Assembly (NCBI GenBank): GCA_009746045.1
Contig: RPFO01000297.1
Location: forward strand, 27,501-91,500
Origin: Mesostigma viride
Lineage: Eukaryota > Streptophyta > Mesostigmatophyceae > Mesostigmatales > Mesostigmataceae
Reading direction: 5' to 3'
Length of the DNA: 64,000 nt
Within the stretch, counting starts at the first letter, position 1. Every line of letters begins with the position of its first letter. Made by a program: the position numbers and the translations under genes. Under the pieces are notes generated by a model. The model was not told where the DNA came from and did no database searches. It saw nothing but the letters and a program-made list of their open reading frames with translations. Positions 35,432 to 46,190 of the stretch are shown here, in pieces.

Positions 35432-36300
35432 CTAAGCTATCTAGTCTGTCTATAAAATCCTAACTACACTACTCAGCAAAACGCCCCTTCCTCTTGGGGG
35501 GGGTGGCTTGCCCACAGGGGCTGGCGTGTGAGCCTGGAAAATCTTCTGCCACCGCTTCTTGTTATGCATGGCAGTCCAATTAAGAAGAGAGAGGGAGTGG
35601 ATGCGGTGTTCAAACTGAGCTGGGACCACTAGGTCGGCCAGCAACATCTGGGTGTAGTTTATGGCAGGTTTACCTAGCTTCCTGGGAATGTCCTTGGGGC
35701 CAGGCCAGGTCAAAATATGCCGCCCTTAGTAGTTGGCCAAGCCGCTGGGGGCCGGCCAGACCAAGGGCGGTGTCGACCTGGCTGGTTCGAGCAAGATGTC
35801 CTACAAATGCTATCCTACGCTGCCTAATCTTGTCAGAAATACAAGGCATACCCTGATAAAAAGACTCTAATGACCTGCGTTGGGAAAACCCTACATTCAG
35901 GACCTGTCGGAGCATCCTGTAAACCGTGCCGTCGAGCTTAGCTGCCAGTGTGTCCGTGAGTGTCCACGCCTCGGCGCCATACGTAAGCACCGTGAGGACG
36001 ATCGAGGACCTTGAAGAGCATGCGCTTGCGGTGCTCGCCCAGGCCCTTCGAGCGCCAGTAGGTGTTGAGCGAACGGAGCCTGGCCCAGGCCAGGCCGATG
36101 CGGATGTCCACATCGTCGGCGGTGTCAGGGAGCATGCTCCCCAGCAGTTTGAAGCGGTCACGGAACGGGACCTCCGTTCCGTCGAGCAGGCGCGGCAGCA
36201 GTGGGCGACTGGAGGCCCCAATCACCATCGCCTCAGTTTTGACACTAATCTCCAAACCCACCGCCCTCGCCTCCAAGCCCAGACAGTCCAGCCACTGTCG
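35432..36300 (-). mobile_element. LINE (delta) ORF2 C-terminal half, target of element A
   Basis: Minus-strand LINE coding remnant: EARAVGLEISVKTEAM, RFKLLGSMLP, LTYGAEAWTLTDTLAAKLDG, YQGMPCISDKIRQRRIAFVGHLAR, then RIHSLSLLNWTAMHNKKRW…HTPAPVGKPPPP. These blocks follow the RT in the fuller LINE at 41900-42690. Several frame changes are present. It continues, beyond element A, at 14211-14118. Confidence 0.8.
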
Positions 36301-36308
36301 AGGTCTGA

Positions 36309-36632
36309 ATGTGCTCGGGGCGCCTTTTATTTGCTAGTAACCCCGATATTCACAGTCTCCTTTCCCACACAGCGAAATATGGTGTTGTTCTTAGTCAGTT
36401 GCATCGTTTTTCCCGTCTGCGTTCTTATCGTGCCGATTTCGTCAAGACTCCTGTTGAGCTCTTGCATCATCAGTTGGTCAAAGACTACATGACCGAGACA
36501 TTATGCTCCGTCAAGTCCGTTGTTTTTTTCATTGTCACCCACATCTGTTCGGTGCTGCCCCTGCACAAGCTCTACAATATTATTAAACAGGTCGTGGACC
36601 GGCGTACTGAGTATCTCCGATCGAGCATCTGA
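36309..36632 (+). pseudogene. Short ORF, possible RT-thumb fragment
   Basis: About 100 codons with NPDIHSLLSHTAKYGVVLSQ, then LHRFSRLRSYRADFV and VELLHHQLVKDY. The pattern (YGVxxSQLxRFxR, then F and a helical region) resembles the region after the palm in Penelope-like or related reverse transcriptases. No palm or GIY-YIG motif is found nearby, so the assignment is weak. Confidence 0.25.
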
Positions 36633-36639
36633 ACCCTGT

Positions 36640-37270
36640 GATGCCAGATCTCCTTTGCGGCCGTTCCGAGCTAGGCACTGGATTCGTTGTCCACACCGTC
36701 GCGTCGCTATGTAGTAACATGAAGTTTTCTGGCATACGTGGGCATTTGGTTCCCGCCGCACATTTGACGGAAAGTGACGTCCTCCGGATTTTCGCCTTTG
36801 CACTGTGTGCAGTTCTTGGACCGGCTTGGCCGAAACATGGCATGGCTATCGTAATGACTGACTAGCTAGACCTTTTCAGTGGTTTTCCATTTGCGGGTAT
36901 TCCCTCGTATATGGTGGGAGAGCGATCGCAGCAAGGGTGCTCACCACTATGTATATACTCCCGGCCATGCAGTTAGGCTCGAAACGCACGCTCTGATCAA
37001 GCAAGCTGTTTCCGGCCCCACCGTCTAGGTCACCTAGTCGCTCTTCACGCATGCCAGCCATAATTTCAATGAACAAGGCTACACATTTCCATCTCCATTC
37101 ACATTCATCATCCTGAACGACTCGAAAACACGGAAAAGATAATGGCAGGCTCGAGCTACCATGGTCCGGATTCTCCCGATTTCTGACCTGCGCTGGTTGT
37201 CTCCTTGATACAGATCAGCTGCTGGCTGATCTCATGGTCCTAACTCAGTTTGAACACCGAGTTTCCTCCC
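36640..37270. other. No gene seen
   Basis: Mixed-composition DNA between LINE pieces. No supported exon, RNA gene or repeat. Confidence 0.4.
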
Positions 37271-37274
37271 TGTA

Positions 37275-37400
37275 GATAGGATTTTTGTAGATTAGCTTAG
37301 AGTTAGCTTAGTTAGGCTTCGCTCACCCCCACCCATCAGCAATGGAATATGTGCTACATGATCTCCCAACGGAGTCATGTTATTTTTTAATTTATTTTAA
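37275..37400 (+). mobile_element. LINE (delta) 3' UTR stub
   Basis: Plus-strand 3' end: TTAGCTTAGTTAGGC, CACCCCCACCCATCAG, ATGTGCTACATGATCTCCC and an AT-rich tail. No coding part. Confidence 0.7.
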
Positions 37401-37409
37401 TTTTTTAAT

Positions 37410-37690
37410 GTCCTCCCTAGCTCTCTCTAGCTTGGACTGCCATGCAGGACAAGAAGAGATGGCAGACCATTGTCCGGGCCCACACGCCAGCCCCTGCGGG
37501 CAAGCCCCCCCCCCCCGCCCCCAGGAGGAAGTGGCGCTTCGCTGAGTAGAGTAGCTAGGATTTAGGTAGATTAGATTAGAGTTCTAGCCTAGTTACTTTT
37601 CGCGGCTCCGCTCACCCCCACCCACCAGCAATGGAATACGTGCTACATGATCTCCCAACGGAGTCATGTTATAATTTAATAAATTAATTA
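37410..37690 (+). mobile_element. LINE (delta) 3' end with last codons of ORF2
   Basis: Plus strand. It encodes LDCHAGQEE/WTAMQDKKRW-type residues, then HTPAPAGKPPPP and a stop in 37545, followed by the delta 3' UTR and TTAATAAATTAATTAA tail. A run of C (37507-37518) disturbs the frame. 5'-truncated. Confidence 0.75.
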
Positions 37691-37900
37691 AGGGGACGTG
37701 CGCCCGCCGAATTTTTGGCGCCAAAATTTCGCGGTACCGTCCGACGAGTGAAAAGTGAGGGTGCCCGGCGATGCACGAGTGCAATGCACGAGCGATGGCG
37801 AACACCCGAGCTGACGCCAGGCTAGAAAATGCTTGTCTCGCGCGACTTAGGGCATGGCAAACGGACTCTGAATTTTCCGGCGTCAACCTAGCTAGATGAT

Positions 37901-38149
37901 TTGTTGAACCGGGACAAATTAATTGCGCTGCCTCCATGCGGCAAGAATCACGTACCTCCAAAGCCGGGTGATTCGGCACCTGCTAAACTCCGTCATGCTG
38001 CCTATCGCAATTTTGCGGATCGTTTTGGCTGGCTTAAGGACGGGAAATTCGCAAAACCCCTGCCTGGTGAATTTGAGACAATTGTTAAAGACCGGTTTCC
38101 TGACCCCAAGGGGATTTACACAGGGTTTATCGAGACTTCGGACAGATAG
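37901..38149 (+). CDS. Small ORF in LINE 5' region
   Basis: 82 codons with protein-like sequence in its second half (FADRFGWLKDGKFAKPLPGE, FPDPKGIYTGF). It is in the same frame as ORF1 (38186) but separated by two stops. It may be a leader ORF of the LINE, a decayed N-terminal part of ORF1, or a captured fragment. No family recognised. Confidence 0.35.
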   Translation: MLNRDKLIALPPCGKNHVPPKPGDSAPAKLRHAAYRNFADRFGWLKDGKFAKPLPGEFETIVKDRFPDPKGIYTGFIETSDR

Positions 38150-38185
38150 ATTTTCGCCTGAGTTTCTGTAACGCAGGCTTCTGTC

Positions 38186-39124
38186 GTGATGGGGGGTGTT
38201 TCTGGACAAAAAGCTGCGCAACGTAAGCGTCGGCAGGCAGAGGCAGTAGGCAAGGATGAGCCGCAAAAATCAACTGCGAAACGAGGGCGTGGAAGGCCGC
38301 TCGGCTGCAAGAATGGGCCGCGGGTCGGCAGGCCAAAGAAACAGCAGAAGAAAAAAGGGCAGGGTAATAAAAAGCGGCCTAATAAAATGACTGCCCAACT
38401 CGGCACCTTGTCCACCGCTATCCGTCAAGACACTGCCGAGCTCCGCTCCGGCATTGCCGAGGTCAAGGCTGCCCTGACCAGCCCGCCCCAACCAGCCGCC
38501 CCCGCACCGGCCACCAGCTACGCTAACATGGTCAAACAGACGGACATTGCCAACCTAATGGAGGATGCCGCACGCAGGGGAGCGGCAGCCCACAAGACTG
38601 CTATCGAGGAGGACCTGCGCTCACGCAGTATAGTGGTCCGGTATTTCCAGGTCGCACAGCAGCCTGAAACGGACCTGATGCTAGCGCAACGCCTGTACCA
38701 CAGCCTCATCGTGGGCAGGCTGCAACTGGGCAACGAACGCATCCGCATTGAGTCGGCAGCCTGGATGGCGGGCCAGCCTGGCCCCATCCGGGTGACCTTT
38801 GCGAATGTGGCCAGCAAGGTGAAGGTACTCCAGGCCCGCAAGCTCCTAGGCGGGAGGAACGCGCCGAGCCTCGACGACCTCCTCTCACCGGCCCAGCTAG
38901 TCATCAAGAATGGTCTGCTGGGCAGCGACGTGGCGACCAAGGCCAAGCAGAATGGCCAGAAGGTCTACGTCCGCCTCGTCCACGACACCCCCGTGCTATT
39001 CATCAACGGCCAGCGCACGGAGGCGCAGGCTCCGAACAAGCGGCACAAGTCGGGCCGTCCCAGGCCCGCCCCAGCTGCGTCATCATCGTCTACGCACGTC
39101 CCGGGTATGGATGGCGCCCGGTAA
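38186..39124 (+). CDS. LINE ORF1: AT-hook plus RRM-like RNA-binding protein
   Basis: 312 codons, intact. Basic N-terminus with an AT-hook (KRGRGRPLG, residues ~31-39) and a second RP-containing basic patch (GRPKKQQKKK); a short coiled-coil-like stretch (TAIRQDTAELRSGIAEVKAAL); then an L1-ORF1p-like core: IVVRYF, RLYHSLIVGRLQLGNERIRI, PIRVTFANVASKVKVLQ and LLSPAQLVIKNGL. The expected role is binding and packaging element RNA (known for L1). The AT-hooks suggest DNA contact as well (inference). ATG chosen as the first Met after two in-frame stops. Confidence 0.8.
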   Translation: MMGGVSGQKAAQRKRRQAEAVGKDEPQKSTAKRGRGRPLGCKNGPRVGRPKKQQKKKGQGNKKRPNKMTAQLGTLSTAIRQDTAELRSGIAEVKAALTSPPQPAAPAPATSYANMVKQTDIANLMEDAARRGAAAHKTAIEEDLRSRSIVVRYFQVAQQPETDLMLAQRLYHSLIVGRLQLGNERIRIESAAWMAGQPGPIRVTFANVASKVKVLQARKLLGGRNAPSLDDLLSPAQLVIKNGLLGSDVATKAKQNGQKVYVRLVHDTPVLFINGQRTEAQAPNKRHKSGRPRPAPAASSSSTHVPGMDGAR

Positions 39125-39159
39125 GGGCACACCCTCGCGGCCTCGCGGTACAATAGGCT

Positions 39160-42100
39160 TTGGGCACAGCCTTTATAAACAAGCCCCTTTCCATCCTCAT
39201 GTCGCACCGTGCGAGCATGATCAGGATGCAAGGTCGCCAGGCACGCCACGGTCAACCTTCCCGCCAATTTACCAGCCTTACACGCCTCCTAGCCCGCCTT
39301 GAGCGGGATGAGGCCCAGTCGACACGCCGGCGACCCCAGCCAGGACGGAGACGACGCATATCCGTCCTGAAAGAAAGCCTCCATGCGTTGACAAGCATTA
39401 ACCCCAATCGCCACCCTCCCCCTCCCCCCCCCCCCCACCCCCACCCCCACCTCCAGCACTACCCTTCTCCACCCCCACCCCCACCCCCACCCCCCCGCTA
39501 ATAGGGCAACGGCCCATTCTTGGTATTGCAAGTTTTAACGTGCGCACCCTCCCTGCAGATCCTTCTACGAGCGGCGGCACCCCAGCACGCCAACGCGTCG
39601 ACGAGCTGATCGCCCTGTGCGCCGACAACAAGATCGCTGTTCTTGGAGTCCAGGAGCACCGACGCACCGTTGACCCTCAGCACGCGGTCAACGGTCTGCT
39701 GGTCGACGACCTGCGGCAGGCTGGCGGTTCCACTATGGTGGCGGCGACGCGCCGGGCCAAGGTGGTGTGGGCCTCTTGTGCTCGCCGGCAGCATCAGAGC
39801 AGCTCCAGTCCATCGTGCTGCGGTCCCCGCGTGTGCTAGTGGCCACTTTTTCGGCCACTGAGGGCCATTCACACCACACGCTAACCGTTATCGTGGGATA
39901 TGCACCACATGCGGGTCGAGCTCAGGCGGAACGTGAGGCCTTCTTCGACGCCCTCAAGGAGGAGGAGGCCAACATCCCAGCTCGGCACTTCCTGGTTATG
40001 CTGCTCGACGCCAACGCCACGCTGCCAGTTGGCACTGGGGGCGCTCAGTATTCCCCAACCAACACGACAGCCAACGGTAACACGCCTTTATTTGCGAATC
40101 TGCTGGCAGAATCTGCGCTGGTTGCATGCAATGCTTCTTTCGCACGCCCCGCTGAGCAGCTGGCCACCTTTTTTGGGCCGTCGGATCGGGTGGTGTGCCT
40201 TGATTATGTCTGCGTACGTCGGGCTCAGCGCCCCTCAGTTGTCGATGCTCGCGTCCTGCAAGATTCTGTCAGCACGGTGGAATCTGATCATCGTCTCGTG
40301 CTCGCTCGCATCAGATTGCGGTTTCCTGGGGTGAAACCGTCGCGACAGCTGGCACCTCAGCCAGATCTGAAAGTGCTCCGGATTGTGCTGAAGGATGCCG
40401 ACAAGATGTCAGCAGAAGAGCAGGCCGCTATGTCGCACAGGGATGATTTCCTGGCCGTATTCGACGCCGGGGGCAGCCGACAGCAGTTACACGCCATTCC
40501 GCCGCCGGGGGATATTTCAGTGATCCTCCGTGGTGTCGCCGCCAAGTATCGCCTGGCTGCCCGCACCCTCCCCACCTTGCCTCCGCGTCGGCAGCTTGCT
40601 GTCCACCGTCACGCACCGACAGTGGTCGCCGCCAGGCAGATGCTCCGCCGCAACAGAGATCCGATCGCCAAACCTGGGCTGCAAGCAGCTCTGAGGGCCG
40701 CCTACGAGCAGGCTGAGAAGGCAGATGCTCAGCAGATGGTCAAGGACCTGCGCAGCTGCCAGCAGAAGCACGACGGCAAGGGGGCCTGGTTCTGGTACAA
40801 GCGCCTCGGGCACCCGGACGGCCTCGGCCGGCCCCACCGCCACGACGTCCCCGGCGCCCCAGCCAAGCGGCTTCGTACCTGGGCCACGGCCACGGCCGAG
40901 GTCGTGGGGACAGCTGCGCCGCCCCCACCCCTGCTCCCAGCCGCCGCCGCCCGCCCGGCCGCCCTGGCCGGCCCCGCAGGGCCCCCGGCCCCGCCTAGGT
41001 CAGCGGCGGACTACCTAGTCCCCCCGCTGGTCGGCCCACTTGGCGACCCGTCTGACATGCCTCCTTTCACCTCTCGCGAGGTCACGGAGGCGGTCCAGCG
41101 CCTGCGTTATGACGCAGCCACCGGCTCTGACGAGATTCCGGCCGCAGTTGTAAAACTTGCAGCCGAATTCGAGGACACAGGTGTTATGCTGCTCTTCCGG
41201 GACATCTGCAACCGCCTTCTGCTGTCGTCGCAACCACCTCCAGCGGCCTGGCAACACAGTTTTCGCACGATGCTGTACAAGAACAAGGGGTCGCCTGCCG
41301 ACCCCGGCAACTACAGAGGGGTGTGCATTCAAAGTGCCCCCCTCAAGCTTCTTATGCGGCTCATCCTGAACCGCCTGCGCACGGCCCTGGACGGTCACCT
41401 CAGCGAGACTCAGCACGGCTTCCGTTCAGGTCGCAACACAGTACAGGCGCTCTTCGCTACTCGCCGACTGGTGGAGGAACTGCAACGCCTTCAGCCTGGT
41501 GAGTCCCCTTTGCACCTTGTGCTGGTGGACTTCATCAAAGCCTTCGATTCGGTTTTCTGGCCTGCGCTTTGGGACATCCTCGAGTTGTTCCGGATCCCCC
41601 GCCCCCTGATTGCTGTCATCCGCAACCTGTATGAAGGGTCCACCACTTCGGTGCGCACTTCTTACGGGACCACGCCCCCATGCCCTTTACAGAAGGGTGT
41701 GTGGCAGGGCTGCGTGCTGTCGCCCTACCTGTTCATTATTGTTGTCGAATACGTAATGATTCAGGCGCGCAAGCGATTTGCCCGCATCGTGGGCAGGGAA
41801 CCAGGAGTGCAGGTTGCTAACAAATTCTGGCATGGCGGTGCGGACACGGAGATTCGGCTAGCAGACATCATTTACGCAGACGACACCACCCTCTTTGAGG
41901 ACACTGAGCACGTGCAGACATGGCTTGACTGCCTGGCTCTCGAGGCCCGTGCAGTGGGGCTTGAGGTCAGCAAGAAGACAGAGGCCCTGGCGGTTGGGCT
42001 CACCACCTCAGCGCCGCCCCTCTATCTCCTAGACGGCTCTCGAGTCCTGTATCGGGACCGCGTTAAGCTGCTGGGCAGCCTGCTCCCTAGCTGCGAGGTG

Positions 42101-42699
42101 ATGTGGACCACCGCATCTCCCTCGCCTGGCACGCTTTACGCCAGTACCGGGCCCTATGGCGCAAGCCCCTGGGCAAGATCGAGAAACAGGACCTGTTCAA
42201 GGTCCTCGTCCTTCCTGTTCTCACGTATGGCGCCGAGACGTGGACCCTCACCGCCGACCTGGCCCGCAAGCTGGACGGCGCGGTCACCAGCATGCTGCGT
42301 TCCATTTTCAGAGTAGGATATGCTGCTCATGTCCGCAATGAGGACCTGTACCAGGGCATGCCCTATATCACCAGCACAATTAAGCAACGCCGCCTGCAGC
42401 TAGTAGGGCACCTAGCTCGCACCAACCAGGTAGACACCTCACGTGGCCCCCCCGCAGGACTGCGACCAGCCCAGCCTGGCCGGCACCTCCTGACGTGGGC
42501 TGGGCCCAGTGATGTTAGACGCCGCAAGGCCCGCACCTTCAAAGAACAGCTAGTAGAGGACATGGGGGGCCTAGGCCTCTCCGTGATTTGGAAGAAGATG
42601 ATGGACAAGGCCAAGTGGGCCGAGGTCATAGAGGACAACGAGCCCCCCCCAGTGGGGAAGCGCCCGCGTGTGCAATCCCGCGGGAGGCACGCTAGATAG
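39160..42699 (+). pseudogene. LINE ORF2: APE endonuclease + reverse transcriptase, frame-disrupted
   Basis: About 1,180 codons in three frames. N-terminal basic region and a Pro-rich linker (39160-39500) end at C-runs (13 C at 39424-39436) where the frame changes; endonuclease from 39500 (GIASFNVRTL, later LLDANATLP and VESDHRL); a second change near 39770; RT about 41090-42090 (YKNKGSPADPGNYRGVCIQS, FIKAFDSVFW, GVWQGCVLSPYLF, IIYADDTTLF); a third change near 42100; then LTYGAETWTLT, YQGMPYITSTIKQRRLQLVG and GLSVIWKKMMDKAKW. Catalytic RT and many endonuclease residues are present, so the element is recently dead or only mis-assembled at homopolymers. Confidence 0.85.
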
Positions 42700-42893
42700 C
42701 TCCCCCTAGGGCAGCGTGCGGCTGCCTAGATAGATGTTGTAGTTAGAATGTTGTTAGATAGATGTAGTACGTAGCCAATGTAGATAGATTAGACCGGTAG
42801 GAATGTGTGCACCCATCCATCCATCCATCGGGGTTAATGCTCCGTGACTCCCCAACGGGAGCACGAGTCTAATTAATTAATTAATTAATAAAA
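42700..42893 (+). mobile_element. LINE 3' UTR and TTAA tail
   Basis: It follows the ORF2 stop. A four-fold CATC run, an inverted CTCCCCAACGGGAG hairpin, then TAATTAATTAATTAATTAAT. Related copies keep the same hairpin-plus-tail plan. Confidence 0.75.
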
Positions 42894-43018
42894 AGCGCAA
42901 GCAGAACACGGTCGGCATTGAAACTGGCGCTGCACCAGCAGTTAACGATGGCATCATGGCAGAGCCCACCTCGCCTAAGTCACCTGACGAAGGTATGCCT
43001 GGCGATGCTCGCATCCGC

Positions 43019-43441
43019 TGCAGAAGAAGAGAAAGCGCCAGCAGGTGGTCAAGAAGACGCTAGAGTACAAGGCTGAGGCAGCCCGGGCGTGGCATGTGAA
43101 GCGTGGCCATCGCTGGGATGAGGGCAAGGTAGATGCCCAGAGGGGCCAGGTCACCTACACCAAGGGGGTGCACTATGGGGGTGTGGGGCTGCTACTGGGG
43201 GGGGGGGGCGGGCAGCAATGAGGATGATGATGACACTGCACACATCCCTTGCTTGCGCTGCTCTAAGACCGATGCATCTGATGATGACCCTTTCTTGCTG
43301 TGCAGCACACCCGGGTGCGATGGGGGGCTCCACCTGAGCTGCACGGTCCCTCTCCTGCCCAGCGTACCTGATGGGGACTGGTTCTGCCCAGTTTGCTGCG
43401 GGGAAGACTGTGATGATGGCAGTGATAGTGACAGTGACTAG
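43019..43441 (+). pseudogene. Basic region + PHD-finger protein, frame broken at a G run
   Basis: The first part (43019-43196) reads KKRKRQQVVKKTLEYKAE then WHVKRGHRWDEGKVDAQ. A run of 12 G (43197-43208) shifts into the second frame, which encodes an acidic stretch and a PHD-type C4HC3 finger: CLRCSKTD…LLCSTPGCDGGLHLSC…WFCPVCC, ending in an acidic DSDSD tail at 43441. It lies immediately after the LINE tail, so it may be a host-gene end or the C-terminus of a transposase (algal DDE transposases sometimes carry such fingers). Upstream bases 42894-43018 continue in another frame with KRKQNTVG. Clearly not intact as read. Confidence 0.55.
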
Positions 43442-43559
43442 TATAATGGACGCCCAGGTGGCATGCTGCCAAAGAGCATAACTTCCACACCGCTTGTCCA
43501 AATGCAGCCAGATTTTGCGAGCGTGTGTGTCGATGACTAATGGAATTTTAAATATCATG

Positions 43560-45130
43560 TTTGGCCCATTTCACATGTGTTTGGTATTTTATTATTTTTG
43601 GCATGTGTGAAAAACAGCGTTTTTGTACTTGCAAGAGCATAAAAATTCTAAAGCATGTCAGATATGGGTTGTGAGTGGCTCTAATTTTTGGCCACCCACG
43701 ACCTGCTTGGAAAATATCATGGCTGGCCTGAATTGATGTGTGCATTGGCTGGGGCATACTGTGCCCTAATTAGCGTCTTTTTCTATTTTTAGCGCGATAC
43801 CGGCGCGTGGTTGGGGGTAGAACCTTCAATGAATGCATGGATAACTCACTAAACATGTTATTTAGGGCCCCTAATCATGGCTGGGCATAATTCAATTGAA
43901 TTCATATTGAAACAATTGTATTCCAGTTTTGGGGGGTTTTGGTGGCACACCTCCCCTTAATGCCACTTAGCACTAGCGCTATCAAGCAGCGTGGATGCGT
44001 GACAGCTGCATGACTGCTCTGCATGTGGAATTCCAGATGCCTGTTTGGCGTCTTTTTGCTGGCATGTTTTTGGGTGCAGTTGCAAGTCTAGTAGTGGATC
44101 CGCATCACAGCAAAAGTGCGCAATCAACCTCTTAGCTATTTGATGCCGGTACATAGTCACGTGACTCGTGAGGTGCACTCAGTCAACTTTGCCTCTCAGA
44201 AGGCTGTCCTATCATGCCATGAATCGGATGTGCGATGCATCCAATATTTCTGGTTGTCTCACTTCATGTGCTGTTGTCTCCCAGACCACTAGCCGCACGG
44301 ATAACTGCCTGGCTTACTGCCCCTGAAATTAAGAACCAAAGGAACTCTTGTTGATAGCTCGTGTAGCGAAGTTTCTGGCTGCCCCCTGCCAAAGTAAAAA
44401 TGAGCTGTGGTAAAAAGCAACAACACTGAGGTAAATATGTTCAAAATATGCCGATGTATTATGTAGTTATAACTTTCCAGCAAGCATTCAAGTACTCCAA
44501 ACAATGTTGCGGCCACTTCCACCAGGAGAAACCCCTCGTCCGTTAGTGAATATCGTTTCATCGGTGGTTATGCCTGGTGCAGCACTGATCTCTTGACATG
44601 ATGGTCCAGGGCTAGGCCCATACCAAGTTAGCACGGGAGCCGCATAAACTTGCATTTGTGTGCACCTGCCATCGTGCACTAGCGTCAATACCTCTGGTCC
44701 ATTAAACTGCCACTTGGCAGTGCCACATGAGAGTGCCTGCCATGCCAATTGCCAGCAAAAACAGCGCCAGATGACAGGCTCCCCCTGACAGGAAGACTGC
44801 TTTAACTCCCCAGATCCATGCAGGCCATCATCAATGTGGCTTCTTGACACCCCAAGGCATAAAAAGCATTCGAGCTCCGTTTTCTACAACACAAATGACT
44901 GCACTGTGTTGCTCCTTTGCATGTCCAGGCAAGGATGCTGCGACGATGCTGTCGCCAGACACCTGGGATCCCTTGCGCGGGCATTGCCAATTTATACAAA
45001 AAGTATGTCGTCCAATCGCACTCGGGCGCCGCAGCGCAAGTCCGGAAAGGGAAAGACTGAAAAGGGACCCTCGGATCGTACGGGACGTAGTCGAATTCGC
45101 AGCACAGCTGCTGACAGAGATTACGCACCT
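43560..45130. other. Mostly non-coding; one doubtful minus-strand ORF
   Basis: AT-richer DNA. An open stretch on the minus strand at 44488-44850 (Cys- and Trp-rich, e.g. GEPVIWRCFCWQLAWQAL) has no recognisable domain and lies downstream of the peptidoglycan-binding gene. I would not call it a gene without transcripts. Confidence 0.35.
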
Positions 45131-45135
45131 ACAGT

Positions 45136-45684
45136 TTATTTCTTCTCATATTGCGAGCATGTGCGCCTGCAACTCTTATCTAGTGCAGCTAGGCAGACCT
45201 TGTACTCTTCTGCCTCCGCACCTGTCCCCGTGGGGTAAGCCTGATCGCAGGCTGAGCTGTACGCCACCTGGCAAGCCTCTCGGCATGCATGGTAGAGTTC
45301 CGAGTCATTTCTAACACAACGCGTCTGGCACACCTCCTTGCCCTTGAACTGTGAGCAGACGTCAATGCACTTTTTGGCGACGCCATCTGCTTCCAGTTTT
45401 TTCTCTTTCCCCCTTTGCTCCTCGGCCGTAGGCAGGCCATGCAGCTTGGCATAGCGAAGGCGAGAAGTAGGTCCGTAAAACCCAAGAGCCGGGGTAATTC
45501 CCATAGAAGTTTGCCATTTAACCAACGCCTGCTCTGTCGCAGCCCCGAAAAACCCAGATGGTTTGTCCTTTAAGTAGCCCTGTTTCTGCAGGTATTGCTG
45601 CAGGCAGTTCACGTCACCACCGAAAGACCCCCGCGAAAGGTCTCGTGGAAAATAGCACGCGCTGCCATCACCCTCGTCCCCCAT
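45136..45684 (-). CDS. Peptidoglycan-binding-domain protein, Cys-rich C-terminus
   Basis: 182 codons, single exon, start ATG 45684 in a good context (GCCATGG). Residues ~10-80 form a PG_binding_1-type fold: SFGGDVNCLQQYLQKQGYL, then GFFGAATEQALVKWQ and LGFYGPTSRLRYAKL. After a charged linker the C-terminal ~75 residues contain at least eight cysteines in CxxxC spacing (CIDVC, CQTRC, CREAC, CRRTC), which should form a disulfide- or metal-stabilised helical unit. In bacteria the fold binds cell-wall peptides; in an alga the ligand is unknown. No signal peptide is seen at this start. It lies head-to-head with COX5b. Confidence 0.82.
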   Translation of the reverse strand: MGDEGDGSACYFPRDLSRGSFGGDVNCLQQYLQKQGYLKDKPSGFFGAATEQALVKWQTSMGITPALGFYGPTSRLRYAKLHGLPTAEEQRGKEKKLEADGVAKKCIDVCSQFKGKEVCQTRCVRNDSELYHACREACQVAYSSACDQAYPTGTGAEAEEYKVCLAALDKSCRRTCSQYEKK

Positions 45685-46190
45685 GGCGAAACAATCAGCA
45701 AGTCGGGGTAAAGAGACCCGAGATCACGCTTTCTAATGGCGACGCCCAAACTAAATTGCTCGCTCTCGGGGGCTGCCTGCTGCCCGCTACCCATCTAGGC
45801 ATGCGCCCAGCATCCATATTCCCGCCTTCCCGCGCGTGCGTCGGGACAATGTCAGTTGCAACGATTTTTCCATGGGGCTTCGAATTTGCGCCGCGCCGGG
45901 TGCTCACCTAAGGGTCGGACAGTTGAGACTGAACACCCCGCGCTGCGCCGCGCCGTACTGCCCAGGTAGCGAGTAGCAGGTCTTGCAGCTGGCGTCATGG
46001 GGCATCCAACGATACCGCGATGCGCGCATGGCCATTGCCCGGGCCCGTGCGCGTTCGCGTGGGGTGAGTTGTCAGTGCTGCCTGATGAGGAACCGAGCAA
46101 AGAGGCAAGGCGGGGCAGACGCGCAACTCGCCGATCCACCGAGGGGCGGACGTACCACGACGCTGCAGCTCGCCTGTCCGGTCAGGAAAC
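45685..46190. promoter_or_regulatory. Shared divergent promoter region
   Basis: 506 bp between the start of the peptidoglycan-binding gene (-) and the start of COX5b (+). It must hold both promoters and 5' UTRs. No TATA box or clear motif could be assigned. Confidence 0.5.

Larger units (their letters stand above)
37690..42893 (+). mobile_element. Near full-length two-ORF LINE (APE endonuclease, TTAA tail)
   Basis: About 5.2 kb: possible small leader ORF (37901-38149), intact ORF1 (38186-39124), ORF2 with endonuclease and RT (39160-42699), 3' UTR with CCATCCATCCATCC and CTCCCCAACGGGAGC, and a (TTAA)n tail. It starts right after the tail of another LINE. No convincing TSD was found because both flanks are AT-repetitive. 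The short-repeat tail fits RTE-like LINEs, the two ORFs and RRM-type ORF1 fit L1-like ones; I leave the clade open. Confidence 0.88.
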
